This document shows, piece by piece, positions 50,812-60,973 of a stretch of DNA of 64,000 nt. The position numbers were made by a program, and so were the translations under genes. This DNA is from Streptomyces griseoluteus (lineage in GTDB: Bacteria > Actinomycetota > Actinomycetes > Streptomycetales > Streptomycetaceae), in contig NZ_SRRU01000001.1 in the NCBI RefSeq assembly GCF_004784465.1, positions 124,001 to 188,000 of the forward strand, written 5' to 3'. A model generated the notes under the pieces. The model saw nothing but the letters and a program-made list of their open reading frames with translations. It was not told the DNA's origin and made no database searches. Position 1 is the stretch's first letter; the number at the start of each line of letters is the position of its first letter.

Positions 50812-51210
50812 ATGACCATGACTGATCCGATCGCAGACATGCTTACGCGTCTGCGGAACGCGAACTCGGCATACCACGACTCCGTGACGATGCCGTCCTC
50901 GAAGATCAAGTCTCACATCGCAGAGATCCTCCAGCAGGAGGGCTTCATCACGGGCTGGAAGGTCGAGGACGCCGAGGTCGGCAAGAACCTCGTCCTGGAG
51001 CTGAAGTTCGGCCCCAACCGTGAGCGCTCCATCGCGGGGATCAAGCGCATCTCCAAGCCCGGTCTCCGGGTTTACGCGAAGTCCACCAACCTGCCGAAGG
51101 TGCTCGGCGGCCTGGGCGTGGCGATCATCTCCACGTCGCACGGTCTCCTCACCGACAAGCAGGCCGGCAAGAAGGGCGTGGGTGGGGAAGTCCTCGCCTA
51201 CGTCTGGTAA
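50812..51210 (+). CDS. rpsH: 30S ribosomal protein S8
   Basis: Central 16S rRNA-binding protein and, in E. coli, spc operon repressor. From ATG 50812 it has 132 residues: [20 protein letters not shown], then [20 protein letters not shown] and GGEVLAYVW. The frame opens 15 codons earlier (50767), but those residues are not family-like. The 212-base gap before it is unusual for this cluster and may hold a control site. Confidence 0.96.
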   Translation: MTMTDPIADMLTRLRNANSAYHDSVTMPSSKIKSHIAEILQQEGFITGWKVEDAEVGKNLVLELKFGPNRERSIAGIKRISKPGLRVYAKSTNLPKVLGGLGVAIISTSHGLLTDKQAGKKGVGGEVLAYVW

Positions 51211-51234
51211 CGGAAGGGAACGGAGGAAACAGCT

Positions 51235-51774
51235 ATGTCGCGTATTGGCAAGCTCCCCATCACGGTTCCCGCCGGCGTGGACGTCACCATCGACGGCCGT
51301 ACGGTCGCGGTCAAGGGCCCCAAGGGCTCGCTGACCCACACCGTCGTCGCGCCGATCGACATCGTCAGGGATGAGGACGGCACCCTCGCGGTGACCCGTC
51401 CCAACGACGAGCGTCAGAACAAGGCCCTGCACGGCCTGTCCCGCACGCTGGTGGCGAACATGATCACCGGCGTGACCCAGGGTTACGTGAAGAAGCTCGA
51501 GATCAGCGGTGTCGGTTACCGCGTCACGGCCAAGGGCTCGAACCTCGAGTTCGCGCTCGGCTACAGCCACCCGATCGTCGTCGAGGCGCCCGAGGGCATC
51601 ACCTTCAAGGTGGAGAGCCCGACCCGCTTCCAGGTCGAGGGCATCGACAAGCAGAAGGTCGGCGAGGTTGCGGCCAACATCCGCAAGCTGCGCAAGCCCG
51701 ACCCGTACAAGGCCAAGGGTGTCAAGTACGAGGGCGAAGTCATCCGCCGCAAGGTCGGAAAGGCGGGTAAGTAA
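51235..51774 (+). CDS. rplF: 50S ribosomal protein L6
   Basis: Elongation-factor-site protein of two similar domains, 179 residues: [20 protein letters not shown], then [20 protein letters not shown] and the [20 protein letters not shown] block near the end. ATG 51235 follows ACGGAGGAAACAGCT. Confidence 0.97.
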   Translation: MSRIGKLPITVPAGVDVTIDGRTVAVKGPKGSLTHTVVAPIDIVRDEDGTLAVTRPNDERQNKALHGLSRTLVANMITGVTQGYVKKLEISGVGYRVTAKGSNLEFALGYSHPIVVEAPEGITFKVESPTRFQVEGIDKQKVGEVAANIRKLRKPDPYKAKGVKYEGEVIRRKVGKAGK

Positions 51775-51777
51775 GCC

Positions 51778-52161
51778 ATGGCATACGGACAGAAGATCCT
51801 CAAGGGCGACGCCTACAAGCGCGCCGCGATCAAGCGCCGCCACATCCGGATTCGCAAGAACATCTCCGGTACGGCGGAGCGTCCGCGTCTGGTCGTGACC
51901 CGCTCCAACCGTCACATCGTGGCGCAGGTGATCGACGACCTCAAGGGCCACACCCTGGCCTCCGCGTCCACGCTGGACGCGTCGGTCCGGAGCGGCGAGG
52001 GCGACAAGTCGGCGCAGGCCAAGCAGGTCGGCGCCCTGGTCGCCGAGCGTGCCAAGGCCGCCGGCGTCGAGGCTGTCGTGTTCGACCGTGGTGGCAATCA
52101 GTACGCCGGGCGCATCGCCGCCCTGGCGGACGCCGCCCGCGAAGCCGGCCTGAAGTTCTGA
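51778..52161 (+). CDS. rplR: 50S ribosomal protein L18
   Basis: 5S rRNA-binding protein, 127 residues. [20 protein letters not shown] then [19 protein letters not shown], and near the end [20 protein letters not shown]. It starts three bases after the rplF stop. Confidence 0.97.
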   Translation: MAYGQKILKGDAYKRAAIKRRHIRIRKNISGTAERPRLVVTRSNRHIVAQVIDDLKGHTLASASTLDASVRSGEGDKSAQAKQVGALVAERAKAAGVEAVVFDRGGNQYAGRIAALADAAREAGLKF

Positions 52162-52202
52162 GCCGGTTCCGTAGCTAGCGGAAACAGAGAGAGGTAATTC
52201 CA

Positions 52203-52808
52203 ATGGCTGGACCCCAGCGCCGCGGTGGCGGTGCCGGTGGCGGCGAGCGGCGGGACCGGAAGGGCCGTGACGGCGGCGCAGCCGCCGCCGAGAAGACCGC
52301 TTACGTTGAGCGCGTTGTCGCGATCAACCGTGTCGCCAAGGTTGTGAAGGGTGGTCGTCGCTTCAGCTTCACCGCGCTGGTCGTGGTGGGCGACGGTGAC
52401 GGCACCGTGGGTGTCGGTTACGGCAAGGCCAAGGAGGTGCCGGCCGCCATCGCCAAGGGTGTTGAGGAGGCCAAGAAGCACTTCTTCAAGGTCCCCCGTA
52501 TCCAGGGCACCATCCCGCACCCCATCCAGGGTGAGAAGGCTGCCGGCGTCGTGCTGCTCAAGCCCGCGTCCCCGGGTACCGGTGTTATCGCCGGTGGTCC
52601 GGTGCGTGCCGTGCTCGAGTGCGCCGGTATCCACGACATCCTGTCGAAGTCCCTGGGCTCCGACAACGCGATCAACATCGTGCACGCCACCGTGGCGGCC
52701 CTCAAGGGCCTGCAGCGTCCCGAGGAGGTCGCGGCCCGCCGCGGTCTGCCGCTCGAGGACGTCGCCCCCGCGGCTCTGCTGCGTGCGCGTGCCGGGGCTG
52801 GTGCGTAA
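52203..52808 (+). CDS. rpsE: 30S ribosomal protein S5
   Basis: Accuracy and mRNA-entry protein, 201 residues. A Gly/Arg-rich N-terminal region of ~30 residues precedes the core [20 protein letters not shown] then [15 protein letters not shown] and [12 protein letters not shown], the spectinomycin-contact region. The TAA shares a base with the rpmD ATG. Confidence 0.97.
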   Translation: MAGPQRRGGGAGGGERRDRKGRDGGAAAAEKTAYVERVVAINRVAKVVKGGRRFSFTALVVVGDGDGTVGVGYGKAKEVPAAIAKGVEEAKKHFFKVPRIQGTIPHPIQGEKAAGVVLLKPASPGTGVIAGGPVRAVLECAGIHDILSKSLGSDNAINIVHATVAALKGLQRPEEVAARRGLPLEDVAPAALLRARAGAGA

Positions 52809-52990
52809 TGGCACAGCTCAAGATCACGCAGGTCAAGTCCTACATCGGCAGCAAGCAGAACCACCGCGACACCCTGCGTTCCCTTGGTCTCAAGGGGATC
52901 AACACGCAGGTCGTCAAGGAGGACCGCCCCGAGTTCCGCGGCATGGTGCACACCGTCCGCCACCTCGTGACGGTCGAGGAGGTCGACTGA
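52808..52990 (+). CDS. rpmD: 50S ribosomal protein L30
   Basis: 60 residues: [20 protein letters not shown] then [20 protein letters not shown] small protein of the 50S subunit, absent from some bacteria. One-base overlap with rpsE, two bases before rplO. Confidence 0.96.
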   Translation: MAQLKITQVKSYIGSKQNHRDTLRSLGLKGINTQVVKEDRPEFRGMVHTVRHLVTVEEVD

Positions 52991-52992
52991 TC

Positions 52993-53448
52993 ATGGCGGA
53001 GCAGAACCCGCTCAAGATCCACAACCTCCGTCCGGCCCCCGGCGCCAAGACCGCCAAGACCCGTGTCGGTCGTGGTGAGGCGTCGAAGGGTAAGACGGCC
53101 GGTCGTGGTACCAAGGGCACGAAGGCCCGTTACCAGGTTCCGGAGCGCTTCGAGGGTGGCCAGATGCCCCTCCACATGCGTCTCCCGAAGCTGAAGGGCT
53201 TCAAGAACCCGTTCAAGACCGAGTTCCAGGTCGTGAACCTCGAGAAGCTGGCCGCGCTCTACCCCGAGGGTGGCGAGGTCACCGTCGAGGGTCTGGTGGC
53301 CAAGGGTGCCGTTCGCAAGAACAGCCTCGTCAAGGTCCTGGGCCAGGGCGAGATCTCCGTGGCGCTGCAGGTGACGGTCGACGCCGTCTCCGGTTCCGCC
53401 AAGGAGAAGATCACCGCTGCCGGCGGTACGGTCACCGAGCTGGTCTGA
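52993..53448 (+). CDS. rplO: 50S ribosomal protein L15
   Basis: Late-assembly protein, 151 residues. It has [20 protein letters not shown], then the Gly-rich [20 protein letters not shown] loop and [21 protein letters not shown] 52993. Last ribosomal gene before secY; a palindromic hairpin follows. Confidence 0.97.
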   Translation: MAEQNPLKIHNLRPAPGAKTAKTRVGRGEASKGKTAGRGTKGTKARYQVPERFEGGQMPLHMRLPKLKGFKNPFKTEFQVVNLEKLAALYPEGGEVTVEGLVAKGAVRKNSLVKVLGQGEISVALQVTVDAVSGSAKEKITAAGGTVTELV

Positions 53449-53496
53449 GGCCCTCAAGGGTCCCTCAAGGTCACTCGATGACGTAGACGATCCCGA

Positions 53497-53527
53497 CCGG
53501 GGATACCCCACAATGGGGTATCCCCGG
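53497..53527 (+). terminator. hairpin between rplO and secY
   Basis: CCGGGGATACCCC pairs perfectly with GGGGTATCCCCGG over a 5-base loop. No T run. It probably separates or tunes spc-cluster and secY transcripts. Confidence 0.75.
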
Positions 53528-53649
53528 TTGGTCGTTCCTAGGGGGGCGGTGTCGCCGGTAAGGTGGCCAGCGCTGTTCCCTTCCACTTATTCGTCGAACC
53601 TCTAGACCGTCACCCTTGACGCAGTTGCGCGGGGGTCGCAGGAGGCACC

Positions 53650-54963
53650 GTGCTCACCGCGTTCGCCCGGGCGTTCAGGACGCCCGACCTGCGCAAGAAG
53701 CTGCTCTTCACGCTGGGCATCATCGTGGTCTACCGGGTCGGTACCCACATCCCGATCCCCGGCGTCAATTACAAGGCCGTCCAGACCTGCGTGACCGAGG
53801 CCTCCGGCAACCAGGGCCTGTTCGGTCTGGTCAACATGTTCAGTGGTGGAGCGCTGCTCCAGATCACGATCTTCGCCCTCGGCATCATGCCGTACATCAC
53901 GGCGAGCATCATCCTTCAGCTCCTCACGGTGGTGATCCCGCGTCTGGAGGCCCTCAAGAAGGAGGGTCAGTCCGGCACCGCGAAGATCACGCAGTACACC
54001 CGCTACCTGACCGTGGCGCTCGCCATCCTGCAGGGCACCGGCCTGGTGGCCACCGCCCGCAGCGGCGCGCTGTTCAGCGGCTGCACCGTCGCCGGGAACA
54101 TCGTCCCGGACCAGGCGATCTTCACCACGATCACCATGGTGATCTGCATGACCGCCGGTACGGCGCTGGTGATGTGGCTCGGTGAGCTGATCACCGACCG
54201 CGGCATCGGCAACGGCATGTCGATCCTGATGTTCATCTCGATCGCCGCGACCTTCCCGTCCGCGCTGTGGGCCATCAAGAAGCAGGGCACGCTGGCCGGC
54301 GGCTGGATCGAGTTCGGCACCGTCATCCTGGTCGGCCTGGTCATGGTCGCGCTCGTGGTCTTCGTGGAGCAGGCCCAGCGCCGCATCCCGGTGCAGTACG
54401 CCAAGCGGATGATCGGCCGCCGGTCCTACGGGGGTACGTCGACGTACATCCCGCTGAAGGTCAACCAGGCCGGTGTGATCCCGGTCATCTTCGCCTCGTC
54501 GCTGCTCTACATCCCGGCACTGATCGCGCAGTTCGCCGGCGGCGACTCGGGCTGGAAGCGCTGGATCACGGCGAACCTGACCAAGGGCGACCACCCGATC
54601 TACATCTCGCTGTACTTCCTTCTCATCGTGTTCTTCGCGTTCTTCTACGTGGCGATCTCCTTCAACCCCGAGGAAGTCGCCGACAACATGAAGAAGTATG
54701 GTGGCTTCATTCCGGGTATCCGGGCCGGCCGGCCGACCGCTGAGTACCTCAGTTACGTGCTCAACAGGATCACCTGGCCGGGCTCGCTGTATCTGGGTCT
54801 GATCGCTCTCGTACCGACGATGGCGTTGGTTGGCTTCGGAGCAAGTCAGAACTTCCCCTTCGGCGGGACCAGCATCCTGATCATCGTGGGTGTCGGACTC
54901 GAGACGGTGAAGCAGATCGAGAGCCAGCTCCAGCAGCGCAATTACGAAGGGTTCCTCCGCTGA
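53650..54963 (+). CDS. secY: preprotein translocase subunit SecY
   Basis: Pore of the Sec channel with ten membrane helices, 437 residues. MLTAFARAFRTPDLRKKLLF, the early GTHIPIPGVN, and VVFVEQAQRRIPVQYAKRMI before the main cytoplasmic loop are diagnostic. GTG 53650 follows CGCAGGAGGCACC. Its TGA shares a base with the adk ATG. Works with SecE encoded at 24346. Confidence 0.97.
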   Translation: MLTAFARAFRTPDLRKKLLFTLGIIVVYRVGTHIPIPGVNYKAVQTCVTEASGNQGLFGLVNMFSGGALLQITIFALGIMPYITASIILQLLTVVIPRLEALKKEGQSGTAKITQYTRYLTVALAILQGTGLVATARSGALFSGCTVAGNIVPDQAIFTTITMVICMTAGTALVMWLGELITDRGIGNGMSILMFISIAATFPSALWAIKKQGTLAGGWIEFGTVILVGLVMVALVVFVEQAQRRIPVQYAKRMIGRRSYGGTSTYIPLKVNQAGVIPVIFASSLLYIPALIAQFAGGDSGWKRWITANLTKGDHPIYISLYFLLIVFFAFFYVAISFNPEEVADNMKKYGGFIPGIRAGRPTAEYLSYVLNRITWPGSLYLGLIALVPTMALVGFGASQNFPFGGTSILIIVGVGLETVKQIESQLQQRNYEGFLR

Positions 54964-55628
54964 TGCGTATCGTCCTCGTCGGGCCGCCGGGTGCCGGTAA
55001 GGGAACGCAAGCCGTCCGTCTCGCCGAGAAGCTGGGCGTACCGCACATCTCCACGGGCGACCTGTTCCGCTTCAACATCTCTCGGCAGACGGAGCTGGGC
55101 AAGCTGGCCAAGTCCTACATGGACGCGGGCAACCTCGTCCCGGACGAGGTCACCATCGCCATGGCCAAGGACCGCATGGAGCAGCCGGACGCCAAGAACG
55201 GCTTCCTGCTCGACGGCTTCCCGCGCAACGTCTCCCAGGCCCAGGCGCTGGACGAGCTGCTGCAGAGCAAGGGCATCAAGCTGGACGCCGTCCTGGACCT
55301 GGAGGTCCCGGAGGAAGAGGTCGTCAAGCGGATCGCCGGCCGGCGCATCTGCCGCAACGACTCCTCGCACGTGTTCCACGTGACGTACAGCGGGTCGAAG
55401 AAGGAAGGCGTCTGCGACGTCTGTGACGGCGAGCTGTACCAGCGCGACGACGACTCCGAGGACACCGTCCGCAAGCGGCTCGAGGTCTACCACACGCAGA
55501 CCGAGCCGATCATCGACTACTACAAGGCGCAGGGGCTCGTCGTGACGATCCCCGCCCTGGGCCCGGTGGAGGAGATCACCAAGCGGGCGCTGGAGGCACT
55601 CAAGCGCGAGAAGGCCGGCAGCGAGTAA
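54963..55628 (+). CDS. adk: adenylate kinase
   Basis: Interconverts ATP, ADP and AMP. The 221-residue product starts MRIVLVGPPGAGKGTQAVRL (P-loop), then GDLFRFNIS, FLLDGFPRNVSQAQAL and a long LID from about residue 128 with GVCDVCDGELYQRDDDSED. The Cys residues in the LID suggest a structural zinc site. One-base overlap with secY. Confidence 0.97.
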   Translation: MRIVLVGPPGAGKGTQAVRLAEKLGVPHISTGDLFRFNISRQTELGKLAKSYMDAGNLVPDEVTIAMAKDRMEQPDAKNGFLLDGFPRNVSQAQALDELLQSKGIKLDAVLDLEVPEEEVVKRIAGRRICRNDSSHVFHVTYSGSKKEGVCDVCDGELYQRDDDSEDTVRKRLEVYHTQTEPIIDYYKAQGLVVTIPALGPVEEITKRALEALKREKAGSE

Positions 55629-55731
55629 GACCCCCGGTCCTTCCGGCCGCGGTGCCCGACGTGGGTGCCGCGGCCGTAGTGTTGTGCAGGTAACCCAGTC
55701 GGTGACGAGTGACGGAGAGCGCAGGCCCCCC

Positions 55732-56568
55732 ATGGTGCAGATCAAGACCCCCGAGCAGATCGCGAAGATGCGGGCGGCGGGCCTGGTCGTCGCCGCGATC
55801 CACGCGGCCACCCGCGAGGCGGCGGTGCCCGGCGCGTCCACCAAGGATCTGGACGACGTGGCGCGCAAGGTGCTGGACGAGCACGGCGCGAAGTCGAACT
55901 TCCTCGGGTACGGCGGGTTCCCCGCGACCATCTGCACCTCGGTCAACGACGTGGTGGTGCACGGCATCCCCTCCGAGAACGTCGTCCTGAACGACGGCGA
56001 CATCATCTCCATCGACTGCGGCGCCATCGTGGACGGCTGGCACGGTGACGCGGCCTACACCGCCTTCGTCGGCTCGGGGCACGCGCCGGAGCTGGTCGAG
56101 CTGTCGCGGGTGACCGAGGAATCGATGTGGGCGGGGATCGCCGCGATGAAGCTGGGCAACCGGCTGGTCGACATCTCCCGCGCGATCGAGACCTACATCC
56201 GCCGGCAGCCGAAGCCGGGCGGCGGCAAGTACGGCATCGTCGAGGACTACGGCGGCCACGGCATCGGCACCGAGATGCACATGGACCCGCACCTGCTGAA
56301 CTACGTCGAGCGGCGCCGCGGCAAGGGCCCCAAGCTGGTCCCCGGCTTCTGCCTCGCCATCGAGCCCATGGTCTCCCTCGGCACCCCCCGCACGAAGGTC
56401 CTCGAGGACGACTGGACCGTCATCACCACGGACGGCACCTGGTCCTCCCACTGGGAACACTCGGTGGCCCTCACGGACCAGGGCCCGCTGGTCCTGACGG
56501 CCCCGGACGGCGGCAAGGCGAAGCTCGCCGAGTACGGCGTCACGGCCGCTCCTGATCCGCTCGCATAA
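55732..56568 (+). CDS. map: methionine aminopeptidase type I
   Basis: Removes initiator methionine from nascent proteins. ATG 55732 gives 278 residues. Metal ligands are visible: IDCGAIVDGWHGDAAYT (two Asp), GGHGIGTEMH (His), CLAIEPMVSL (Glu) and WSSHWEHSVALT (Glu). A start 16 codons upstream is possible but lacks a ribosome site. It follows adk by 103 bases, as in other actinobacteria. Confidence 0.94.
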   Translation: MVQIKTPEQIAKMRAAGLVVAAIHAATREAAVPGASTKDLDDVARKVLDEHGAKSNFLGYGGFPATICTSVNDVVVHGIPSENVVLNDGDIISIDCGAIVDGWHGDAAYTAFVGSGHAPELVELSRVTEESMWAGIAAMKLGNRLVDISRAIETYIRRQPKPGGGKYGIVEDYGGHGIGTEMHMDPHLLNYVERRRGKGPKLVPGFCLAIEPMVSLGTPRTKVLEDDWTVITTDGTWSSHWEHSVALTDQGPLVLTAPDGGKAKLAEYGVTAAPDPLA

Positions 56569-56721
56569 GGATCAGTGGTATGGGGCAGAATCCTTCGATT
56601 CGTTTTTCCGGGTGGCCTGACGTAGACTGACTCGTCGGCTCTCGTGCACCCGCATGTCCGCATGCGCCCGTAAGGGAAAAGCGTGAGAGTCGATCAAGGT
56701 AGTCGATTCGAAGGGCGAAGC

Positions 56722-56943
56722 GTGGCCAAGAAGCAAGGTGCCATCGAGATCGAGGGCACTGTCGTCGAGTCTCTGCCGAACGCCATGTTCAAGGTCGAGC
56801 TCCAGAACGGCCACCAGGTCCTGGCTCACATCAGCGGCAAGATGCGTATGCACTACATCCGCATCCTCCCTGACGACCGGGTCGTGGTGGAGCTGTCTCC
56901 GTACGACCTGACGCGTGGCCGGATCGTCTACCGGTACAAGTAG
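56722..56943 (+). CDS. infA: translation initiation factor IF-1
   Basis: OB-fold factor that blocks the A site during initiation. GTG 56722 after GAAGGGCGAA gives the standard 73 residues, [20 protein letters not shown] then [20 protein letters not shown]. The longer frame upstream adds 13 non-family residues. First gene of the infA-rpmJ-rpsM-rpsK-rpoA-rplQ group; TAGACT at 56623-56628 is a possible -10. Confidence 0.96.
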   Translation: MAKKQGAIEIEGTVVESLPNAMFKVELQNGHQVLAHISGKMRMHYIRILPDDRVVVELSPYDLTRGRIVYRYK

Positions 56944-57003
56944 ATCTTGCCCGCATCCCGGTTCGCGCCGGGGTGATGGCACTGACCCGGAGAACCTCAC
57001 CCC

Positions 57004-57117
57004 ATGAAGGTCAAGCCGAGCGTCAAGAAGATCTGCGACAAGTGCAGGGTGATCCGCCGTCACGGCCGGGTCATGGTCATCTGCGACAACCCGCGCCACA
57101 AGCAGCGCCAGGGCTGA
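57004..57117 (+). CDS. rpmJ: 50S ribosomal protein L36
   Basis: Smallest ribosomal protein, 37 residues: [20 protein letters not shown] then [17 protein letters not shown]. The CxxC and the later Cys and His bind zinc. ATG 57004; lies 60 bases after infA. Confidence 0.96.
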   Translation: MKVKPSVKKICDKCRVIRRHGRVMVICDNPRHKQRQG

Positions 57118-57203
57118 CGCAGGGCCGAACCCTCTGCACTCATCGCAGAGTTTCGCGCGACGCAAGCTGAATTGTTCATACGCAGAGCCCGAGCCAACCA
57201 GCT

Positions 57204-57228
57204 CGACACCCTCGGTCGGAGGCCGAGG
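57204..57228 (+). promoter_or_regulatory. possible fourth leader element, upstream of rpsM
   Basis: CGACAC is followed by a hairpin CCTCGG-TCGGAGG-CCGAGG. The lead-in and size resemble the rpsL and rpsJ elements, but the stem sequence differs. It ends 76 bases before rpsM. Confidence 0.35.
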
Positions 57229-57304
57229 ACCCGGTTCGTACCTCGTACGGCGGCCGGGACCCGGTTCTGTGGAAGACCTCCGAAGAATCACCAGGAGCCA
57301 TTGA

Positions 57305-57685
57305 ATGGCACGCGTTTCCGGTGTTGACATCCCGCGCGAAAAGCGCGTGGAGGTCGCCCTCACCTACGTGTTCGGCATCGGCCGGACCCTCTCCCAGGAG
57401 ACGCTGGCTGCGACCGGCGTCGACCCGAACACCCGCGTCCGCGACCTGAGCGAAGAGCAGCTCGTCGCGATCCGCGAGTACGTGGACAACAACATCAAGA
57501 CCGAGGGTGACCTCCGTCGCGAGATCCAGGCCGACATCCGCCGCAAGGTCGAGATCGGTTGCTACCAGGGTCTCCGTCACCGTCGCGGCCTGCCCGTCCG
57601 CGGTCAGCGCACCAGCACCAACGCCCGCACCCGCAAGGGCCCGCGTCGCGCCATCGCCGGCAAGAAGAAGCCGGGCAAGAAGTAG
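57305..57685 (+). CDS. rpsM: 30S ribosomal protein S13
   Basis: Head protein contacting P-site tRNA, 126 residues: [20 protein letters not shown] then [18 protein letters not shown], and [20 protein letters not shown] near the end. ATG 57305 follows CACCAGGAGCC. A 187-base leader separates it from rpmJ. Confidence 0.97.
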   Translation: MARVSGVDIPREKRVEVALTYVFGIGRTLSQETLAATGVDPNTRVRDLSEEQLVAIREYVDNNIKTEGDLRREIQADIRRKVEIGCYQGLRHRRGLPVRGQRTSTNARTRKGPRRAIAGKKKPGKK

Positions 57686-57755
57686 TCCTCAGCGGACAAC
57701 GCTTCACCAGCGGTCTTCGCTGTAGGACCGACCACCTCCCCGTAGGAGTTTGTAG

Positions 57756-58160
57756 ATGCCCCCCAAGGGACGTCAGGGCGCTGCCAAGAAGGTGCGCCGC
57801 AAGGAAAAGAAGAACGTCGCTCACGGCCACGCGCACATCAAGAGCACGTTCAACAACACGATCGTCTCGATCACGGACCCGTCCGGCAACGTGATCTCCT
57901 GGGCCTCCGCCGGCCACGTCGGCTTCAAGGGTTCCCGGAAGTCGACGCCGTTCGCCGCGCAGATGGCCGCCGAGTCGGCTGCCCGCCGCGCCCAGGAGCA
58001 CGGCATGCGCAAGGTCGACGTGTTCGTCAAGGGTCCGGGTTCCGGTCGTGAGACCGCGATCCGCTCCCTGCAGGCCACGGGCCTCGAGGTCGGCTCCATC
58101 CAGGACGTCACCCCGACCCCGCACAACGGCTGCCGCCCGCCGAAGCGCCGCCGCGTCTGA
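57756..58160 (+). CDS. rpsK: 30S ribosomal protein S11
   Basis: Platform protein, 134 residues: a basic N-terminus, then [39 protein letters not shown] and the C-terminal [19 protein letters not shown] 57756 follows GTAGGAG. rpsD, which follows rpsK in E. coli, is absent here; rpoA is next. Confidence 0.97.
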   Translation: MPPKGRQGAAKKVRRKEKKNVAHGHAHIKSTFNNTIVSITDPSGNVISWASAGHVGFKGSRKSTPFAAQMAAESAARRAQEHGMRKVDVFVKGPGSGRETAIRSLQATGLEVGSIQDVTPTPHNGCRPPKRRRV

Positions 58161-58190
58161 CGCACAGCGCTCCGCTGCGTCAAGCGGTTC

Positions 58191-58226
58191 CGGGCGGTAC
58201 GGCTCCTCACGGGGCCGTGCCGCCCG
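58191..58226 (+). other. hairpin between rpsK and rpoA
   Basis: CGGGCGGTACGGC pairs with GCCGTGCCGCCCG (one G-T pair) over a 10-base loop. No T run. It marks the place where rpsD is missing. Confidence 0.7.
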
Positions 58227-58287
58227 TACCCTTGCAGTACCAAGTCGGGCGTCAAATAGCGGGCGCCCCTGACTGAAGGATTCACAC

Positions 58288-59310
58288 ATGCTGATCGCTC
58301 AGCGTCCCTCGTTGACCGAAGAGGTCGTCGACGAGTTCCGCTCCCGGTTCGTGATCGAGCCGCTGGAGCCGGGCTTCGGTTACACCCTCGGCAACTCCCT
58401 CCGCCGTACCCTCCTCTCCTCGATCCCCGGTGCCGCTGTCACCAGCATCCGGATCGACGGCGTCCTGCACGAGTTCACCACCGTGCCGGGTGTCAAGGAG
58501 GACGTCACCGACCTGATCCTCAACATCAAGCAGCTGGTCGTCTCCTCGGAGCACGACGAGCCGGTCGTGATGTACCTGCGCAAGCAGGGTCCGGGTCTGG
58601 TCACCGCCGCCGACATCGCGCCCCCGGCCGGTGTCGAGGTGCACAACCCCGACCTCGTCCTCGCCACGCTCAACGGCAAGGGCAAGCTGGAGATGGAGCT
58701 TACCGTCGAGCGCGGTCGCGGCTACGTCTCCGCCGTGCAGAACAAGCAGGTGGGCCAGGAGATCGGCCGTATCCCGGTCGACTCCATCTACTCGCCGGTT
58801 CTCAAGGTCACGTACAAGGTCGAGGCCACGCGTGTCGAGCAGCGCACCGACTTCGACAAGCTGATCGTCGACGTCGAGACCAAGCAGGCGATGCGTCCCC
58901 GTGACGCCATGGCCTCCGCCGGTAAGACCCTGGTCGAGCTGTTCGGTCTCGCGCGCGAGCTGAACATCGACGCCGAGGGCATCGACATGGGTCCGTCCCC
59001 GACGGACGCCGCGCTGGCGGCCGACCTCGCGCTGCCGATCGAGGAGCTCGAGCTCACCGTTCGGTCGTACAACTGCCTCAAGCGTGAGGGCATCCACTCC
59101 GTGGGTGAGCTCGTCGCCCGCTCCGAGGCCGACCTGCTCGACATCCGTAACTTCGGTGCGAAGTCCATCGACGAGGTCAAGGCCAAGCTCGCGGGCATGG
59201 GCCTGGCGCTCAAGGACTCGCCTCCCGGGTTCGACCCGACCGCCGCTGCCGACGCGTTCGGTGCCGATGACGACGCTGACGCCGGTTTCGTGGAGACCGA
59301 GCAGTACTGA
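58288..59310 (+). CDS. rpoA: RNA polymerase subunit alpha
   Basis: Assembles the core enzyme and contacts promoters and activators. The 340-residue product begins [20 protein letters not shown] then [20 protein letters not shown] in the N-terminal domain. The C-terminal domain follows an acidic linker: [20 protein letters not shown] then [22 protein letters not shown] 58288 follows ACTGAAGGA. The acidic end [14 protein letters not shown] is usual. Confidence 0.97.
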   Translation: MLIAQRPSLTEEVVDEFRSRFVIEPLEPGFGYTLGNSLRRTLLSSIPGAAVTSIRIDGVLHEFTTVPGVKEDVTDLILNIKQLVVSSEHDEPVVMYLRKQGPGLVTAADIAPPAGVEVHNPDLVLATLNGKGKLEMELTVERGRGYVSAVQNKQVGQEIGRIPVDSIYSPVLKVTYKVEATRVEQRTDFDKLIVDVETKQAMRPRDAMASAGKTLVELFGLARELNIDAEGIDMGPSPTDAALAADLALPIEELELTVRSYNCLKREGIHSVGELVARSEADLLDIRNFGAKSIDEVKAKLAGMGLALKDSPPGFDPTAAADAFGADDDADAGFVETEQY

Positions 59311-59325
59311 TTCGGCTGCCGGTCC

Positions 59326-59369
59326 GTCGTGGCTGGTCGCGCAGTTCCCCGCGCCCCTCTGGGGCGCGG
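59326..59369 (+). repeat. dispersed Streptomyces-type hairpin repeat after rpoA
   Basis: The stretch GTCGTGGCTGGTCGCGCAGT (59326-59345) leads into CCGCGCCCC-TCT-GGGGCGCGG. I recall near-identical sequences in many Streptomyces intergenic regions. It lies 16 bases after the rpoA stop and may also act as a transcript-end hairpin. Confidence 0.6.
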
Positions 59370-59478
59370 ACCACTCCGGGCATCTGAGAAGAGGCTCGGA
59401 TCTCCGACAGGCGACCGCCTGCTCGGATACTGACCTCGGTACCTGACACGGCCGGGGCAGAACACTAGGAGAAACATC

Positions 59479-59988
59479 ATGCCGAAGCCCTCCAAGGGTG
59501 CCCGTCTGGGCGGCAGCGCCGCGCACGAGAAGCTGCTCCTCGCGAACCTCGCGAAGAGCCTCTTCGAGCACGGCCGCATCACCACCACCGAGGCGAAGGC
59601 GCGCCGTCTGCGCCCGTACGCCGAGCGTCTGGTCACCAAGGCGAAGAAGGGCGACCTTCACAACCGCCGTCAGGTGCTCCAGGTGATCACGGACAAGAGC
59701 GTCGTCCACACGCTCTTCGCCGAGATCGGCCCGCGCTACGAGAACCGCCCCGGTGGTTACACCCGCATCACCAAGATCGGTAACCGCCGTGGCGACAACG
59801 CGCCCATGGCTGTCATCGAGCTGGTCGAGGCGCTGACGGTCGCGCAGCAGGCCACCGGTGAGGCCGAGGCCGCCACCAAGCGTGCGGTCAAGGAGTCCGA
59901 GGAGGCGAAGGTCGAGCAGACCGAGGCCACCGAGGCTCCCGCCGAGCCCGCCGTGGAAACGGCTGACGAAGGCGGCAAGGACGCCTGA
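59479..59988 (+). CDS. rplQ: 50S ribosomal protein L17
   Basis: Tunnel-exit protein. The core of about 115 residues contains [20 protein letters not shown], then [20 protein letters not shown] and [21 protein letters not shown] further ~50 residues form an acidic Ala/Glu-rich tail, giving 169 in all; such tails are known in actinobacteria. ATG 59479 follows CTAGGAGAAACATC. Confidence 0.96.
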   Translation: MPKPSKGARLGGSAAHEKLLLANLAKSLFEHGRITTTEAKARRLRPYAERLVTKAKKGDLHNRRQVLQVITDKSVVHTLFAEIGPRYENRPGGYTRITKIGNRRGDNAPMAVIELVEALTVAQQATGEAEAATKRAVKESEEAKVEQTEATEAPAEPAVETADEGGKDA

Positions 59989-60002
59989 GGCTGACGCCTG
60001 AG

Positions 60003-60045
60003 AAGCGGGTCCGTCCCTGTGGGGGCGGGCCCGCTTTCACGTTTT
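60003..60045 (+). terminator. rplQ terminator
   Basis: AAGCGGG...CCCGCTT with inner pairs forms a stem from 60003 to 60036, followed by TCACGTTTT. It ends the alpha cluster; truA starts 34 bases later. Confidence 0.75.
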
Positions 60046-60078
60046 CCACCAGCACGGCGCCCTTGAGAGGATTCCCGC

Positions 60079-60933
60079 GTGAGTGACGAAGCACAGCCCG
60101 GCCATGTCCGCATCCGCCTCGACCTGTCCTACGACGGCACCGACTTCCACGGGTGGGCCAAGCAGGCCGGCGGCCGGCGGACCGTACAGGGCGAGATCGA
60201 GGACGCCCTGCGCACGGTGACCCGGTCGAAGGAGACGTACGAGCTGACGGTGGCCGGGCGGACGGACGCCGGGGTGCACGCGCGCGGCCAGGTCGCCCAT
60301 GTCGACCTGCCGGAGGCGGTGTGGGCCGAGCACCGGGAGAAGCTGCTGAAGCGGCTCGCGGGCCGGCTGTCCAAGGACGTACGGGTCTGGTCCCTGACCG
60401 AGGCCCCGCCCGGCTTCAACGCCCGGTTCTCGGCCGTCTGGCGGCGCTACGCGTACCGCGTCACCGACAACCCCGGCGGTGTCGACCCGCTGCTGCGGAA
60501 CCACGTCCTGTGGCACGACTGGCCGTTGGACGTGGACGCGATGAACGAGGCGGCCCGCGCCCTGCTGGGCGAGCACGACTTCGCCGCGTACTGCAAGAAG
60601 CGCGAGGGCGCGACCACCATCCGCACCCTGCAGGAGCTGAGCCTGGTGCGCGGGGCGGACGGCGTGATCACGGCCACCGTGCGCGCGGACGCCTTCTGCC
60701 ACAACATGGTGCGCTCGCTGATCGGCGCCCTGCTGTTCACCGGTGACGGGCACCGGGGGCCCGAGTGGCCGGGGAAGGTGCTGGCGGCCGGGGTGCGGGA
60801 CTCCGCGGTGCACGTGGTGCGGCCGCACGGGCTGACGCTGGAGGAGGTCGGCTACCCCGCCGACGAGCTGCTGGCCGCCCGGAACAAGGAGGCGCGCAAC
60901 CGGCGCTCGCTGCCGTCGGCGGGCTGCTGCTGA
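60079..60933 (+). CDS. truA: tRNA pseudouridine(38-40) synthase TruA
   Basis: Isomerises uridines 38-40 of the tRNA anticodon arm. The 284-residue product contains [20 protein letters not shown], the catalytic aspartate block [19 protein letters not shown], and [13 protein letters not shown] near the end. GTG 60079 follows GAGAGG. The C-terminal Arg/Cys tail is unremarkable. The gene after rplQ is truA in many bacteria. Confidence 0.95.
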   Translation: MSDEAQPGHVRIRLDLSYDGTDFHGWAKQAGGRRTVQGEIEDALRTVTRSKETYELTVAGRTDAGVHARGQVAHVDLPEAVWAEHREKLLKRLAGRLSKDVRVWSLTEAPPGFNARFSAVWRRYAYRVTDNPGGVDPLLRNHVLWHDWPLDVDAMNEAARALLGEHDFAAYCKKREGATTIRTLQELSLVRGADGVITATVRADAFCHNMVRSLIGALLFTGDGHRGPEWPGKVLAAGVRDSAVHVVRPHGLTLEEVGYPADELLAARNKEARNRRSLPSAGCC

Positions 60934-60973
60934 GGCGGGCGGGGGAGTACCGGCGGGGGAACGCGGGCGGCCG

